The translations under genes and the position numbers were made by a program. A DNA stretch of 64,000 bases, from contig NC_079147.1 of the NCBI RefSeq assembly GCF_945859685.1, positions 17,835,289 through 17,899,288 of the forward strand, written 5' to 3'. The stretch comes from Eupeodes corollae. Taxonomy: Eukaryota; Arthropoda; Insecta; Diptera; Syrphidae. The notes under the pieces were generated by a model. It ran no database searches. It saw only the letters and a list, made by a program, of their open reading frames with translations, and was not told the DNA's origin. Below are positions 1-11,130 of the stretch, piece by piece. Position 1 is the first letter of the stretch, and each line of letters opens with the position of its first letter.

Positions 1-38
1 AACTATATTTATGAAAAACAAATTTAATTAAATTAATA

Positions 39-2400
39 TTAATTTAACTTGAAGCGTTGTTCAGGTACACGCAGTTTTTTGACCAGGGGCAAATCGCTGT
101 ACAGCTCGTATAACTCTTGATTACATTTTCTCCGCCCGATGTGACTTTGCCTGTCGATAAAAACCGGACCATACATCGTACGCAGAATCTTCTTCTCGAA
201 GATACCAAGAGATCCTTCATCTGCCTGCGAGAGAGTCCATGCTTCTACACCATACAGCAAGACTGGGATGATTAAAGTTTTGTAAAGTGTCCTTTGGTAC
301 TTTGCGATAGGGCCTTATTCCTCAATTGCTTACTAAGGCCAAAGAAACAGCGATAAGCAAGGGTAATTCTGCGTTTGATCTCCGCGCTGATGTCATTAGC
401 AGATTTAACAGCAGTGCCCAGATAAACAAATTCGTTTACCACCTCGAAGTTATACCTGTCAATTGTCACGTTTTGATCAAGTCTACGGTGTAAATCGACT
501 CTATTTCACGACAGTAAATACTTCGTTTTGTCCTCGTTAATGTCAAGACCCATTTTCTTTGCCTCAGACTCGACATTAGAGAAATCACCCGTCACTGCTC
601 GTCTTGTTCTTCCCATAATATCGATGTCATCTGCATATTCAAGATATTGTGCGGATTTTCGAAAGATGGTGCCAATTGTATTGGCGTTGGTGTTGCGCAC
701 CACTCTTTCAAGAACAATATTGAAGCAGCTACATGACAGCGCATCGCCTTGTCGAAGCTTTCGGTCGAGTCTCTTCCAATTTTGACGCATGAACGAGCAT
801 TTTCCAGCGTCATTAAAATCGATAAAAAGATGTTGTGTTTCGATGTTATGTTCTTAGATCCTTTCCAGGATTTGGCGTAAAGTGAAAATTTGGTCGATGG
901 TAGATTTTCCAGGTATGAAGCCACACTGGTAAGGACCAATTAGTTCGTCAGTAAATGGCTTTAGGCGTTTACATAATACGCTGGACAAGATCTTGTACGT
1001 CATGTTTAAAAGGCTAATGCCTCTGTAAATGGTGCAGAGAAGGCGGTCACCTTTTTCATGGATCGAGCAGATGGTGATTAAGTTCAACTCGTCGGGCATG
1101 CTTCCTTCCGAACAAATTTTAGTACCTAGCTGGTGCATGCTCCTTACCAGATCTGCTCCAGCGAACTTAAAAAGCTCCGCCTGCATACCGTCATCACCGG
1201 CCGCTTTGTTCGACTTCAGCCTGTTGATGGCTTGTTGGATCTCACTCTGGTCGGGTGGGTGGAACTCTAGATCGACAACCAAATGGATTTGACGCGGCCG
1301 CTCGCTGGAGGAATAGTTGACTTTGTCACCATAAAGCAGCTGGTTGAAATGATCTCTCCAGATTTTTAGCTTTGACTGCGTCTCGAATACGGTATTCCCT
1401 TCCTTATCTTTGCAGGCTCCAGGGAGGCTAGTGAGTGCCGTTGTTTCCTTTTTGACTTTTCTATAAAAGCTCAGTACCTGTTTCCTGTTAAAAAACCCCT
1501 GAAACTCCTCGCCTTCACGCTGCTCATGGGCTTTTTTCTTTCTTCTAAGCAAGCGGTTCTAATCCCTTCTCTTGTCGACGCAGAGCTGACGGGAAGATCG
1601 TGTTCTCCTTTGCATGCCACAATCTGTTTGCCTCCGTTTTGGCTTTGTTTGCCTGAGCACATTCAGACACAAATCAGGGGTTCCTTGGTAGCGGCTGTGA
1701 GAAGTCTAGCACCTCTTCTGCAGCATTCCTGATGGATTGTTTGCAAAGCTGCCAGTGGGTCTCTGGACACATCTCGTCCGTTGTAGGGTTTCTCGCAAGC
1801 TCTAGGGATACTCGGTCGGCAAAGGCATTGGTGGTATCCTCCTGCTGCAGTCTTCCAACGTTGAATCTTCTCCTCGAGGAGGAAGTCGATAAGCCTGAGT
1901 CCGTTTCCAGATGTGATGTCGTGTAGGCTATGCCTTCCGATTGACCTACCAAAGATGCCTTCTTTGCCAATCTTCCAGGAGAATTTTAACATTGTTTTTG
2001 GAACATTGCTCATATGTTATGACGAGGAGCTCATAGAATTCCTCTTTGTTATTGTCATCCTTCTCTTCCGTAGTGACATGAGCGCTGATAAGGCTCAGGT
2101 GGTGGAATTTGGCCTTAATGACGATTGTGATCACTCTTTCGCTTTCTCTCCGAAACCTTAAAACTCTTTGCCTTAGTTTCCTCTGACAGCAAAACCAAAT
2201 CCAAATAAGCGCTTCCTCCCATCGAGTAGACACTAGAAATCACAGCCTTCCTACTGCGTGGCCCATTCCATCACATCTCCTGGAGGGCTGTCACATCACT
2301 TTTGATTTCGGCGAGGTTATCGGCATGCTGCTCTGCTTTTGCGTGGTCGGTTGAGTGTACGCACATTCCATGTACATACACATAAATCGTTGTCAGTTTT
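39..2400 (-). mobile_element. RTE-like non-LTR retrotransposon, near full length, decayed
   Basis: Reading the minus strand from about 2400 down, an endonuclease part (TALQEMRW near 2280; a block ending VKILLEDWQ near 1960) is followed by a linker and a reverse transcriptase. The RT shows YRGISLLNMTYKILSSVLC, GPYQCGF and STIDQIFTLRQILE within 854-1552, and YADDIDIMGR near 610. The C-terminal part near 40-470 has FVYLGTA and the MLYGVEAWTL block. The element is dead: frames break near 470, 790, 854 and 1560. Relative to the copy at 38326-40124, about 35 codons after FIDF are missing near 800-850, which removes the first catalytic aspartate block. The 3' end lies near position 40. Assignment to the RTE clade is from remembered family likeness; it could be a neighbouring clade. 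Confidence 0.8.
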
Positions 2401-2499
2401 TCGTTTGGGGGGGAGGGGGTGTCAACATTATCAGATTATCAGCCGTCATCGGAGGTTATACGTTGTGTTTTCATCACACTTTAAACTTTCCTTTCCTTA

Positions 2500-2940
2500 C
2501 GGATTGTGAGGCCTGCGTACGACTGAGATTGTAAGAGCTGGTTCTTCAGAGTCACGGTGTGTACCGCGACTGGCTAAATCTATGACTCTCATTTTGTCTT
2601 CCCAGTCGTTACCTTTTCCAAACGTATGTCCAATCCATTGGCACTTACGCGTTCGTATTATAGAGTCTATACGTTCCTGGCCTGTCCTTCTATGAAGGGA
2701 TCATCATCCCCGTAACCCAAGTGCTTTAAATAGAATGTCAAAGTATATTGGATTTCTCTGCTACCTGAGAAAGCTGCTCGCAATACGTCGCTAATCACCA
2801 GCAAACAAAATATTGGCGACAGAATACAGCCTTGTCTGAATCCGCTACTGATTTCAAAATCCTCTGACAACCTACCGTCCTGTAGCCTTAAGGAGTTATT
2901 TAATGCATTGCAGTACGATTTTTGCCAATATGCGATGCCC
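2500..2940 (-). mobile_element. Second RTE/BovB-like reverse transcriptase fragment
   Basis: The minus frame 2667-2870 reads SEDFEISSGFRQGCILSPIF, the RT palm block GxRQGCxLSP, but from a family different from the upstream element. Further downstream on the minus strand, near 2640, RTRKCQWIGHTF matches the C-terminal WIGHT block of BovB/RTE-type elements. The YADD box is replaced by GYGDDD in a disturbed context. Truncated and inactive. Confidence 0.6.
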
Positions 2941-3443
2941 CGGTCACCTCACTGTTGTTCTTGATGTATTGCAAATTGCCCAATCTTTTAAAAACCATAC
3001 AAAGTATTAACGTGATACTTCACAGTTCCGGCAAAATAAAATCACGCAGGATTTGTAAGTAACGATCTATGTTGGCTTGACAGTGACATTCTGACCATTT
3101 TCCTAAAAAAAGTACTGACGAAGAATAAAGTTTCGAATAATGCAACACTTCACAGTGACTTTGGGACTGCGGAGAAGTCAATCAAAAAGCTCTTGTGGGT
3201 TTTCAGAAGCCCTATATTGAGAAATAATACAGTCAAGGAACTTTTAAAGCCTAATTTTTGCAATATATATATTACAAACACAACACCAGCAAAAAAACTA
3301 CAGCAAACGATGTTAAGTTGAGGATGGAAAGGCTTTTCTTACTGGAGCCCCAAGCTCCAAACATAAAGCAGTAAGACTCCATCGGAACTAGAATAATACC
3401 TCAATTTATTTACACAATTGTACAATTTTTAAATACTGTCCTT
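2941..3443. other. Gene A downstream spacer, no gene seen
   Basis: AT-rich spacer between the RTE scraps and the stop codon of P450 gene A. The only functional-looking site is an AATAAA poly(A) signal on the minus strand at 3405-3410, 34 nt past the gene A stop codon. Gene B has the same arrangement (15969-15974). Confidence 0.55.
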
Positions 3444-6400
3444 TCACTTTTGAATACTTTCGAATTCTAAAAATATATCACCACACAAACCAAGAAGAAA
3501 TGATGCTGGATCAATAAATCGCTCATAATTATCCGCTTTCTTAACATAGAAATTTTTCAATATTTCAACAATACCAGCCTTAGCTTCCAATTGTCCAAGT
3601 TTCATTCCTAAAAACAAAACAAAGTATTTTTAGCTGTATTTTTTCGAAACCATGACATTTTAATAAAAAATGCTTGCTTACCGGCACAAATTCTAGGCCC
3701 ATCACCAAATGGAAAGAAGTGTCCTTTCTGATTTAGTTCTTTTGCTCGTCCATTATCAAAACGTTCAGGAGTATAGTCTCCTGGTTTGGGATATACTTCC
3801 GGATCATTGTGGAACGAATACGTGGGAATGTGAACAACCATTCCTGGTTCAATTTTTACTTTGTGGCCTTTTCTATTTTCCAAAGTTGTCTCTTCACTGC
3901 ATATTCTTGTTGCAACGGAAATTAGAGTTATCAACCGAAGTGTTTCTGAAATTTATTATTATTATTAAAAAAATGACTTTTAGACCAAATTCCATTACCA
4001 TTGATACACTGTTCCAAATATGGAAGTTCTACCAAAACATCATAGCTGATACATCCATTTTTATCCAAATTAGCCATTATTTCTTCCCTAAGCTTATTCT
4101 GAGATGTCTGATTATTGGCCAACTATTAAAAATAAAAAAAGGTTATCGATCATCTTTCAAAATTGGTAACATCGTTAAGACTTACGAAATACAAAGTATG
4201 AGCCATCACGGTGGCTGCTGTTTCGAAACCATCAAGTAAAACCGTCGCACTATGTCCAACCATATTCATATGACTTATGAACTTCTTTTCCTGCAGTTGA
4301 ATCAAATAGTTGAGGAAATCCGAACGATCCGTCTTATTGCGTAGTCTCATTTCTACAGCATCTTTTTGGACTTTAGTGTAGAAATTGTCGGTTTCTATTG
4401 GATAAAACCGACCAGCAAAGAGGGTTCGAAAGATTGGTGGTGCTAGACCCCACAAATAATGAAGTCCAATTTTCATAAAGGAGTCATCAACCAATTTTCT
4501 AGCCATCTTCAACATTTGATTTGGGGGTTCGTCTATGTTCAAAGCATCGGCATTCACACCCCAAACAAAGTCAGATATGATTTCAATGGTGTATTTGTAG
4601 CAAAGCTAAAGATTTTTCAAAGTATGTAAGATTTTTCCTTATTTAATGAATGTCTAAGTTTTGTGTACTCACACTTTTGACTTCAATTTTACCGTCCGAT
4701 TTTTGAGAATGAGCCTTAACGTAGTTAGTCAGCTTCTTACAGATTTCCAGCGCAATAGGATAAGCTTGTTTAATCTTAAATTAAAATATTTCCATTCACA
4801 TACAAAACTTGGTAAAAATTGCGAAATTATGAAATACGAACCCTTTGGGGACTAAGTCCTCCAATAACATCACTTCTTAATTCCTTCCAAATTGAACCAG
4901 AATTCATGAACGGATTCATGGTAGATACCTCTTCTAACTTTCTATTTACCTATAAAAGAAAGACTTTTAAACTTTATAGTGGCTTATTTAATAAAAAGCT
5001 GAATTGTACATACCCATAGAGTTTGCTCATTACCACGGAAGCATTTAAAGTTTGTTACCATTACTTCACGAGCTAATAGCGGATCAATGACCAAGATTTG
5101 AGGATTTCTTGTCATAAAAACTCCAATAAATCTTTCTCCAGTTTTCTTGTATTTTCTAGTATAAAAAAAATATTCAATTTTGGAAATTTTAGACGATAAA
5201 AGCTAGATATTTTCAGGTTAAAGAAATGACGATGGCATTCTCATTTCTACTGGTACAATTCTATCTTGATAACTCAACATTTAGTCATAAGTCAATAACA
5301 GGCGAAATGATTGTATGACCAGTGCTTTATTAGTTCAAGGTCTTCATTCATATAAATTACAGTATGTTCGATCTCGATGAGTCCCAACGGACAACTTACG
5401 TATAACTGAGCATCATTAGCAAACAAACCAGTTGTGCAGTGTTTTACAATAAAAGGAAGTTCATTGACATAAATTCAAAATAGCAGGGGACTCAGAATAG
5501 ATCCCTGTGGTACTCTAATACTTTTCAATACAAATTCGGAAAGAACTTTAACTTTAAGTTCGAAAGCTTGTAGTCTATTAATTAAGAAAGAGTTTATTAG
5601 CCGGACTGCAATAGAAGAAAAATTAACACGAATTTAAGAGTTTTAAAGGCTTTGAAAATCCCAAAAACCTTAACACTTCTATTAACCCAGGATCGATGGT
5701 CTTTCGAATATCTTCTGTGACATCTATTACCGCTTTAATACAAGTATTTTTCCTACGGAAGAAATCTAAATATTTGAGCTTGGATGATTTTTTTTTTTAA
5801 TTTTCAGAAAAAGGGTAGGAGATATTGGCCTAAAATTATCACACCTGGGGGACTTAAATCCTGGAAAAATGTTTGCCTTTCGCTATTATACGCGTGGGCT
5901 ATAGTGGTATTAAAAGAGCAGTTGGAGATAACGCTGGAAACGATTTTTGGGTTCAAGTTGTTAATATACAATCTCCAATCTGATTATATTTGGACTTACA
6001 GTTTGCTTAAGTATCTGCCAAATTTGTTTCCTGGTTTGGCAAATATTAAACGACCAGAGAATAATTTAATCTGTGCTGTACGTATCGTTAAGACCGTTTT
6101 GTTTCAAATTGAACAATATAGTTGATAAAAAAAACATCGCTTGTAAGCCAACGCGAGCTGTTTCATTAATAATAATTGCATCTTCTCTATGAACCAAGGT
6201 TTTCTGGATGGAAGGGAGGTTTTATTTTTAAAATGAACATGGGTATCGAAAAGTCTTAAGTTTTGAATTATTCTACTTGTTGGATAGGGGAAGACTTTAA
6301 AAGAATAAGATCCAAATTTACACTTAAAACAGTACTGTGAAGTAAAAGAAATCCCAAAAATCTTAGTATTCGAAGATATTAAGGCGAATATCTACTTTAA

Positions 6401-8147
6401 GGCCGTAGGTTAGGAGTTTCTGGAGAACACTGGAACCGATAATTGATCAGCAAGCAAAGTTTTGCTCCAAAAAATCCAGCAATGTATGTTCGAAATTATA
6501 AAAATGATTTCATTGGGTAAATATTAATTGAGCTAAGTTCCTCAACTGTAACTTGCATTTCTTCTAATTTAGAAAAAAAATGAAGAAAACAAACATTCCT
6601 GGAAAGTCTGTAGATTAGACCCAGAAGAAGTTGTTGGTCCCCATTTTTTAATTCTACAAATATCCTCTCACAATTTTCAACTGAGTTGCTCTTAATTATG
6701 CTCTGTAAAGTTTCTTTTACAAAAATTACACGTCTCCACCTTTGCATCGTTATAATATTACGCTCAATTGTTAACCATATTTCGGATTCACACGGTTTCT
6801 ACAGTTTTGGTATCTTTCACTTTTGAAGTTGTCATCATTTAACATCGGATTTTCTTTGCCAGTGGGACAAAATTATACCAAAAATTGGCTACCACACTGT
6901 TCAAATTCGACACAAAATTGGTTACATTTTTGAAGTCACAGTTCGCAAAACTAAAGAACTTTTGGGCGGTTGTAGAGCACCTTCTCGGTTAAAAATCTTA
7001 AAATTGGTGGCAAATATTTAAACTGTTGGTAAAAGTAAAAAAAACTCAGTTTTGTCGATTTTCCTCTGATCCTTTTAGTTAGAAATTCCCACTATTTTTA
7101 ATATAAAGGTTTGGATCTGAAGGCTTTTTATGATTAGTTGACAGAGGAACTTAATAACTAGAAAAGTCGTATCTACACTGATCGGCTTCCTGGGAATGAT
7201 GATGAGGAAATAATTGCAACTCTGCCAAAAGGGTTTCCTGACCGTATTATTAATCGAAGAGGTGATCACAATTGACCACTAATTTCTTTTCATTTAACAC
7301 ACTTACACTCTTTTCTTTGGGACTATTAAAAGGTCTTTTACATAACTTCGCAATTGATTCACGCCTTTGATGATGGAATTCGTGAAGCTATAAAGGACCA
7401 GGCCAGAAATGTGGGAAATAGCGATGAAAAATTTCAGAAAATATTTGGTTAATAGCGTTTTCCAATGATATTAGCATGCTTCACTCTTTGCAATGAAAGA
7501 CAAAATCATTGATTAAATGAAACCTCTTATTGGAGAACCCTGTACAATGTCAAGTTAGTAATTAGTAGATATCAGAACATAAGTTCAGATAATAATAGCT
7601 AAAAAGAAGAAACTAATGGCAACATATTTTTAAAACACGATAAGAATTAGTTATTTGAAACACCAACAAAAAATATCAGTCATTCAACTTGTCAGTTTAA
7701 ATATGTACGTATTTCAAAAATAACACACTTGAGATTTCACACCAATTTGTGTACTTACAATAAGTAAATATTTTTATAGAAAACGTAAACAAGGTTTGAA
7801 GTGACTTATTGTTAGGTAAAATGTGTAAAAGATAAGTTTGTATACACTTTTTATTATTGCACAATGCAAATGAGCTTTTATTATTCCCAGTGCAACTTTT
7901 TATAAATTTGCCTATTAAAGAATATAAGTTGTTCAATTATAACATTCACTCACTCATATAAGTCTTGTAATTCAAAGGCTAAATTACGATTCTTTTTGAT
8001 AATGCAAGGAATAGTTCCTAAAATCAATTTTGGTTCAGGACCTGCTACTCCGCGTTTCTTCCAGAAATTAAAATTCCAAGATAAATATATATAAATAGCC
8101 CCAAGAACTGCACTAAGGCAACACAAAATAAGGATAAAAATTGCCAT
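3444..8147 (-). CDS. CYP28-like: Cytochrome P450, CYP28-like, gene A (8 exons, intact)
   Basis: Microsomal heme-thiolate monooxygenase, expected to sit in the ER membrane and oxidise xenobiotics or endogenous lipophiles with NADPH-P450 reductase. Exons (minus): 8147-7954, 5155-5014, 4949-4842, 4774-4673, 4605-4186, 4122-3999, 3945-3682, 3607-3444. All introns are GT-AG, phases agree, and the sum is 1518 nt, giving 505 aa, the usual P450 length. Residues 1-23 form the membrane anchor, followed by WKKRG and a proline hinge. WKELR (133-137) is helix C, GFETA (308-312) helix I, ETLR (364-367) the ExxR pair across the exon 6/7 junction, PERF 423-426, and FPFGDGPRICAG (441-452) the heme loop with Cys450. 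Intron 1 is 2.8 kb and carries LINE debris. CYP28 family assignment rests on likeness to remembered Drosophila Cyp28 proteins. Confidence 0.9.
5250..6260 (-). mobile_element. Jockey-type LINE relic in gene A intron 1
   Basis: The minus strand reads SIRVPQGSILSPLLF near 5500, the RT palm block, followed by a FANDAQLY-type version of the YADD box near 5420. The region 5640-6130 contains further upstream RT segments in several broken frames. The same relic is on the plus strand at 57160-58060, so it predates the separation of the two copies. Not functional; it lies wholly inside the intron. Confidence 0.65.
6261..7949 (-). other. Remainder of gene A intron 1; conserved block 7245-7345
   Basis: No coding signal beyond short shadows. 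The segment around 7245-7345 (GATCACAATTGACCAC, then ACTCTTTTCTTTG and AAAAGG) recurs in gene B intron 1 near 19500-19580 and upstream of gene C near 29735-29830. It is a marker of shared intron ancestry. Whether it is regulatory is unknown. Confidence 0.5.
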
Positions 8148-8450
8148 TTAAACTTCTATCAATATATTAACGTTAAGAGATTTAAACACAAACTAAGTTA
8201 ATCAAGTGAAAATACACCGTTTTTATTTATAAATGAAAAGTGTAGAGCTTTGAGATGATAAGAAAACTTTAAGCATTATGAAAACCATAACCATTATGAA
8301 TACAAATTTCATCATTTGATGTGCGAACAATCTATAAGATCTTCATCTATCGATAAGATAAGCTTTTAAAATTCTATTAAGAGAAAGACTCTTTACACAA
8401 AAATGTAATTGCTTGCATTTGACTAAAGAAGGGTTGATAGATAAAAGCTG
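8148..8450 (-). promoter_or_regulatory. Promoter region of P450 gene A with TATA box and GATA-type motifs
   Basis: TATAAATA lies on the minus strand at 8224-8231, about 80 nt before the start codon, which allows an initiation site near 8195. Further upstream are several WGATAR-like words, shown here on the plus strand: TGATAAG near 8266, CGATAAGATAAGC near 8350, and GATAGATAAAAGC near 8437. The block is conserved upstream of gene B (TATA at 20050-20057) and of the exon at 55239 (TATA at 55155-55162). GATA-factor control, as in fly midgut genes, is an inference. Confidence 0.55.
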
Positions 8451-8819
8451 TAAAACAAACGTATTAGTATTTTTTAACAGTAAATCTGTTTTGTGTAGGA
8501 AGGCCTATTTTTCTCTCATTTCTAGATTCGGAAAATAAATTTACCTTGAAATTTTTGATTTTAAGGAAAGAGCTAAAGTTGTGTCTGAGTTAGTTTAAAG
8601 GAATAAATGCTTTACTACATCCTATCTTTTGATGTGTTATTCCCTGAGTTTGAACCCTGCTTCTCTTTAATAATCAATTAAAATTTGCCTTTAAGTGGAT
8701 GCATATTAAACTATTCTAACTCTGTAACAACTTAGTAATTGACCTAAGGGAAAAAAATCTTACTAAAAACTTGACTTTTTTTTATAATTAGCAAACACTA
8801 AAAGGGTTTTTTTATACCT
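8451..8819. other. Spacer upstream of gene A, nothing recognised
   Basis: AT-rich sequence between the promoter-proximal block and the LINE 3' end. Its counterpart is at about 54600-54930 in the inverted contig. No ORF, RNA gene or repeat structure seen. Confidence 0.4.
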
Positions 8820-10640
8820 TTAATATGCCAAAGACACAGTGTGAGCATTAGGAAAAGAGAGAAGGGTTGCATAGAAGGTGTCGGTGTACATTGGTTTTAA
8901 ATTTCTCAACATTGCAATGACAGGGAAAGATAGAGCGTGGTAAGGCGTTCCACATTCGCTTAGTACGGCTAAAAAAAGAATCTCTGTACTTCATAGTACG
9001 GCCGAAGTTGGGCTCAAGGGTAAACTGGAGGGAATTCCTAGAAGCACGGGTATTACGGTTAAATTGTTTAAAGGGAGGAATGCAACTGGCTATTTCATTA
9101 GAGCATAGTCCGTTAAAATAACGGTAAAAAAGGGTGAGGCAAGAAACCTTGCGTCGATGTTTGAGTGATGTAAACGAGTTGATGATGTTTATGTCACCAA
9201 TCATTTTAAAAGCTCTTTTTTGAATACTGTCCAAGAGGCTTAAATAAGTTACTGGAGCACCAGCCCAGAAATAAGTTTATATTCAAGTTTCGGACGTATA
9301 TAGGTTTTGTAGATTGTAGCCAGATCAGACGGAGAGAAAAATTTCTTGCAACGTCTCAAAAAACCGTTTCATTGATGCAAGTGCCACTTATAGATAGTGG
9401 CAAAGAATGTTTATCGCGCTTTAACGATGCAAGACAGCATTGCGTTTTCGAAGCATTAAATTCCACACGATTTTTTATTCCCCATTGTACAATGCTGTTC
9501 CACATCCGAAGAGGAGGGTTGTGAGACTGGAAACGAATATGAAAAGCTAAGAGTGCTATCGTTAGCGAAAGTATTGGATTAGAAGTAGCAGACAGGAGAT
9601 CATTTATAAAAATGAGGAAGTAAAACGGAGCCCTGGGGCACACCAGCGTTTATTTTATGAGTTTCAGACTTGAATCCGTCCAAAACAACTTGTATTGAAC
9701 GGTTCGAAAAAAAATTTCTAATCCAACGAAGAAGAGATTCGTCGATACCAAAAGCACGCATTTTCGATAAGAGAGCAAGATGCCTTTGAAATATCAAGTG
9801 CAATAATCTTACTTTCTCCAAAACGATGTAAAGATCTGTTCCAATGTTCGATGAGATGAACCATGAGATCACCTACGAAAGCCGTATTGCCGGTCATTAA
9901 GAAGCTTCCGTTCCTCAAGATATTTCTTAAGCTGATAATTAATCAGCGTTTCCATGACCTTAGAAAGAAGGGACATTAGTGCTATCGGTCGGTAATATGT
10001 GGGAGAAGAAGATGCGCCTTTTTTTGGAATTGGCTGAACAAATGCAGCTTTTCAACTACTCGGAACGAGCACAGAAGAATAGGATAGATGGAAAAGCTTA
10101 CGCAGTGGTTTTGCTGGCGTGGAAGAACACTTCTTCAAAATAATAGCGGGGATACCATCTGGGACAGTGGATTTATGAATGTTGAGATCTTTAAGAACTC
10201 TCGCCACAGTTCAAGTACGAAAAAATATTGGTCCCATAGAATCATTTACGCGTTCAAGAACTGGGGGAGTCATGACACTATCTGGTAAGGTGGAATTTTT
10301 CGGCGAACTGCCTTGCAAATAAGTTAGCTTTATCAATAGAGCTAACTAAAGGAGTGTCATTGAGCGTAGGAACCGACGAAGAGGAAAAATTACTCATGTT
10401 TTTTACAAATGACCAAAAATTCCTACTGTCTTTGGGACATTGCAGTATTTTTCGCCATAATTTTTGTTCATGTAAAAATTTGGTTCCTCGAATATAGGCG
10501 TTGCAGGCCTTTCTGGCTTGTTAAACTTTTTTCGGTTCTGAATAGTTTCCAAAATTGTATGAGATGAATTTCCTCTCACACACATGTGATTGCTAGAGCT
10601 CTGTTCCTAAAAATTGTTAAACTTTCTCTCTCTAAACGAA
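8820..10640 (-). mobile_element. CR1/jockey-type LINE, 5'-truncated
   Basis: The minus strand carries, in 5' to 3' order, an RT N-terminal part (RKKFNKPER and the QCPKG-like block, 10403-10585), fingers and palm (NAGVPQGSVL near 9640, then a frameshifted FADDSTLS near 9575), and the C-terminal block at 8848-9234 (QKRAFKMIGD, HRRKVSCLTLFYRYFNG, RMWNALPRSIFP). Several frameshifts break it. The same insertion is on the plus strand at 52790-54600, so it is shared between the two arms. Family members also occur at 26980-29590, 31462-34440 and 58366-58560. Confidence 0.8.
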
Positions 10641-10744
10641 GTATAATTACACTTAAGTCCCTTTACAAGGTCATGGAATTACTCATTAGATGATCGACCT
10701 CAGCCCTTAAACCGCGGACGATATGTTCAATACAAACATTTCAA

Positions 10745-11045
10745 CAAAAAGCACTGGACGATAAGGTTTATAATAAATAAATAAATTAGGTCGTGCAACA
10801 GTCCGTGGTGAACCAGGGCCTAGTGACTTACAACTCGCAACCATTCCTGTGTGCGAGTACTGTTGTCAGGAACCTGTACTGTTTGAGAAACACTTTTTCA
10901 TGACAAGAATTACTCTTGAAGGAATTGTCAATTCTTCGCAAGAAAGAAAGCGAAACTAACGAACAGAATAAATGTGATTTTTCAGATGAAAATTCGTATT
11001 GTGTTGTGAAAAAACATTTCATCAACAGAATATAACTGTAAAAGA
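10745..11045 (-). repeat. SINE, tRNA-head missing
   Basis: Read on the minus strand it holds the family body (CAAGAGTAATTCTTGTCATG, TCACTAGGCCCTGG, GGACTGTTGCACGACC) and the (TTTA)n tail near 10770-10790. The B-box head found in the 47013 copy is absent here. Other members: 13012-13258, 38136-38240, 41343-41575, 47013-47222, 52451-52661 and 59540-59665. Confidence 0.6.
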
Positions 11046-11130
11046 AGCTGCTACAGAGCTTGAGAATTTTAAATAATCATATTAAAAGATATATTGCTGG
11101 AATAAATACTAAAAAAGATAATAATAAAAA

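Noticed and set aside
3709..4239. 176-codon plus-strand reading frame
   Set aside because: It lies opposite exons 5-7 of P450 gene A and is a shadow of that gene.
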